From JAEUOS01 sp046160545 (GTDB lineage Bacteria > Pseudomonadota > Gammaproteobacteria > Burkholderiales > JAEUOS01), in the NCBI GenBank assembly GCA_046160545.1, contig JBJXGS010000247.1:3417-67416 (forward strand): a stretch of DNA of 64,000 bases, written 5' to 3'. The translations under genes were made by a program, and so were the position numbers. Each line of letters starts with the position of its first letter. Position 1 is the first letter of the stretch. Positions 62,305 through 64,000 of the stretch are shown in pieces. Below the pieces are notes generated by a model. That model made no database searches. It was not told the origin of the DNA and saw only the letters and a program-made list of their open reading frames with translations.

Positions 62305-64000
62305 ATGCCGACCTTAGCCTTCGATCTGGAATTTTCCGACCTCTATCGCCGCGCTGGCCTTGAGAGGGTCGATCGCGCCTTTCTCGAGGCTCTCCACGCT
62401 ACCGATTCCGGGCTCGCTGCACGCCTGGTTGCGTCGCGCGCCGCACCCGACACGCTGGAACGCAAGGCCGAGTCCGAACTCCTGATCGAACTGGCGCCGC
62501 ACGTCGACGACTTCATCGGCACCCTCTTCGGCATCGCGCCGGAAATCCACGCCTTGGCCGAGCGCCACCATGCCTTGGCTCCGGTCTTCGAGGTCAAACG
62601 CCAGTTCGTGCAGCGCAAGGCCGCGAAGAGCATCGACGCCCAGGCAGCGGCATTGCTCGATGGCGCGGCGCTCAGCGACGAAATCGCCGGACTGGTCGGT
62701 GCTGCGGTCGACGACATCGCAGCATTCGAACTCGCCTTCGCGCGCCATGTCACGCGCTGGCAGGCCGACGAAGTCACCTTCGCCGGCAGCCTGGAGATCG
62801 CACTGCGTTACGCAGGCTGGGCGCTCCTGACCGAGACCGGCGCGCACCGCCATGCACCCGGCGTACTCTTCAAGGCGCCGCGCAAGATCGACCCTGCCAC
62901 CGTGATCGACCATGTGCTCGATCGTCGCGATGTCGACGGCACCAAAACTTTCACGATCCGGCCCGAGCACATCCGCCGCCGCCAGGGATTCAAGCTGACC
63001 GACCCGGGCACGGACTTGACCGGCGCGCTCGACCAGGCCAACTATTGCATCTGGTGCCACAAGCAGGGCAAGGATTCCTGCTCGACCGGACTCAAGGAAA
63101 AGCCGCCCAAGGACCAACCCGACGCCGTCACCTTCAAGCGCACGGTCTTCGGCGTGCGCCAGGCCGGCTGCCCGCTGGAAGAGAAGATCAGCGAATTCCA
63201 CAGCGCCAAGGTCGCCGGGCACGCCGTCGGGGCGCTTGCCATCATCGCGGTCGACAATCCGCTGGCGGCCGCCACCGGGCATCGCATTTGCAACGACTGC
63301 ATGAAGTCCTGCATCTACCAGAAGCAGGAGCCGGTGAATATCCCTCAAGCGGAGACACGCACGCTCAAGGATGTGCTGGAGCTGCCCTGGGGTTTCGAGA
63401 TTTACTCGCTGCTTACGCGCTGGAACCCGCTGAATCTGAGACGACCCCTGCCCATGCCGCCGAGCGGGCGCCGGGTGCTGATTGCAGGTCTGGGTCCCGC
63501 TGGCTTCACACTCGCGCATCATCTTATGAACGACGGTCATGCGGTGGTGGGCATCGACGGTCTGAAAATCGAACCATTGCCTGCACACATCGGCGGCGGC
63601 GATACACGCGGAACGCGGGTCGCTTTTGAACCCATTTACGGCGTTGAATCGCTTTACGAATCCCTGGACGACCGTCTCATGGCCGGCTTCGGCGGCGTGG
63701 CCGAGTACGGAATTACGGTGCGCTGGGACAAGAACTTCCTCAAACTGATTCGCCTGTTGCTGCAGCGACGCGAGCAGTTTGCCCTGTTTGGCGGCGTGCG
63801 CTTCGGCGGCACGCTGGAAGTGGACGATGCGTTTGCGCTGGGTTTCGATCATGTCGTGCTGGCCGCGGGAGCGGGCCGTCCGACCGTGCTCGACATTCCC
63901 AATGCGCTGGCACCGGGCGTGCGCACCGCCTCGGATTTTCTGATGGCTCTGCAACTCACCGGCGCGGCGAAAAACGATTCCATCGCCAACATGCAGTTGC
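62305..64000 (+). CDS. large FAD/Fe-S pyridine-nucleotide-disulfide oxidoreductase, 3' partial
   Basis: The frame runs open from ATG 62305 (MPTLAFDLEFSDLYRR) to the window end: 565 codons and no stop. The N-terminal part is unassigned, mostly helical. A Cys-rich segment follows: NYCIWCHKQGKDSC near residue 251 and HRICNDCMKSCIYQ near 330, probably an Fe-S cluster site. Then comes a flavin-binding Rossmann motif RRVLIAGLGPAGFTLAHHL near 389 and the LAAGAGRPTVLDIP stretch near 520, as in GltD-like FAD oxidoreductases. It likely shuttles electrons with the upstream ferredoxin. The substrate is unknown. Confidence 0.75.
   Translation, partial: MPTLAFDLEFSDLYRRAGLERVDRAFLEALHATDSGLAARLVASRAAPDTLERKAESELLIELAPHVDDFIGTLFGIAPEIHALAERHHALAPVFEVKRQFVQRKAAKSIDAQAAALLDGAALSDEIAGLVGAAVDDIAAFELAFARHVTRWQADEVTFAGSLEIALRYAGWALLTETGAHRHAPGVLFKAPRKIDPATVIDHVLDRRDVDGTKTFTIRPEHIRRRQGFKLTDPGTDLTGALDQANYCIWCHKQGKDSCSTGLKEKPPKDQPDAVTFKRTVFGVRQAGCPLEEKISEFHSAKVAGHAVGALAIIAVDNPLAAATGHRICNDCMKSCIYQKQEPVNIPQAETRTLKDVLELPWGFEIYSLLTRWNPLNLRRPLPMPPSGRRVLIAGLGPAGFTLAHHLMNDGHAVVGIDGLKIEPLPAHIGGGDTRGTRVAFEPIYGVESLYESLDDRLMAGFGGVAEYGITVRWDKNFLKLIRLLLQRREQFALFGGVRFGGTLEVDDAFALGFDHVVLAAGAGRPTVLDIPNALAPGVRTASDFLMALQLTGAAKNDSIANMQL

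Noticed and set aside
62314..63954. Open frame of 546 codons on the minus strand
   Set aside because: It is antisense to the plus-strand FAD/Fe-S oxidoreductase, which has recognisable motifs; the minus-strand translation shows none.

Overview
The window reads as a high-GC chromosomal segment of a betaproteobacterium, most like Burkholderiales or a relative. Three lone Bug/TctC-type solute receptors, DUF934 beside cysI and cobA, a ChrB protein, a two-domain TetR/CoA-ligase style of aromatic and acyl-CoA catabolism, and short divergent promoters with many ATGA/GTGA stop-start overlaps all fit that group. Coding density is very high. I saw no rRNA, tRNA, insertion sequence, phage or CRISPR array.

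Layout. 0-11.7 kb: 3' part of a large FAD/Fe-S 2-hydroxyacid dehydrogenase, MFS transporter, small secreted and outer-membrane proteins, a FecR-like protein, a spermidine-synthase-like protein, a deoxyinosine/uracil glycosylase, a DmdC-type acyl-CoA dehydrogenase and etfBA with a clear promoter and terminator. 11.8-26.6 kb: a catabolic supercluster with four TauD/TfdA 2-oxoglutarate dioxygenases (two paralogous pairs), three MDR oxidoreductases, an amidohydrolase, a BKACE enzyme, three Bug receptors, a pair of small related unknown proteins, a GntR/FCD regulator and an AraC regulator. Two near-identical TGTCGACA-centred palindromes sit in its two divergent promoters, and a 21-bp-phased direct repeat precedes the AraC gene. 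26.5-36.3 kb: aromatic/acyl-CoA degradation (flavin reductase, four crotonases, amidohydrolase, thioesterase, feruloyl-CoA-synthase-like ligase, acyl-CoA synthetase, TetR). 36.3-45 kb: housekeeping and mixed genes (DUF3108, valS, TusA-like, chrB, bepA-like, moaC, a DegT aminotransferase).

45-52.5 kb: the most unusual locus. Two tandem, almost identical type IV pilin genes, each with its own sigma-54 promoter, upstream palindrome (81 bp from the -24 element in both copies) and terminator, are followed on the same strand by three overlapping genes for TPR plus GT41-family (SPINDLY/OGT-like) glycosyltransferases. The last ends in an acyl-carrier-like domain. I infer a pilin glycosylation locus. 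52.6-57 kb: assimilatory sulfite reduction (cysI, DUF934, cobA), rhodanese, dsbB and a DOPA-dioxygenase-like protein. 57-61.8 kb: a soluble reductive-dehalogenase-like protein with a CoA ligase, divergent from a TetR regulator and a TRAP receptor, with two matching 13-bp operator candidates between them. 61.9-64 kb: fdxA and a large FAD/Fe-S oxidoreductase that runs off the end.
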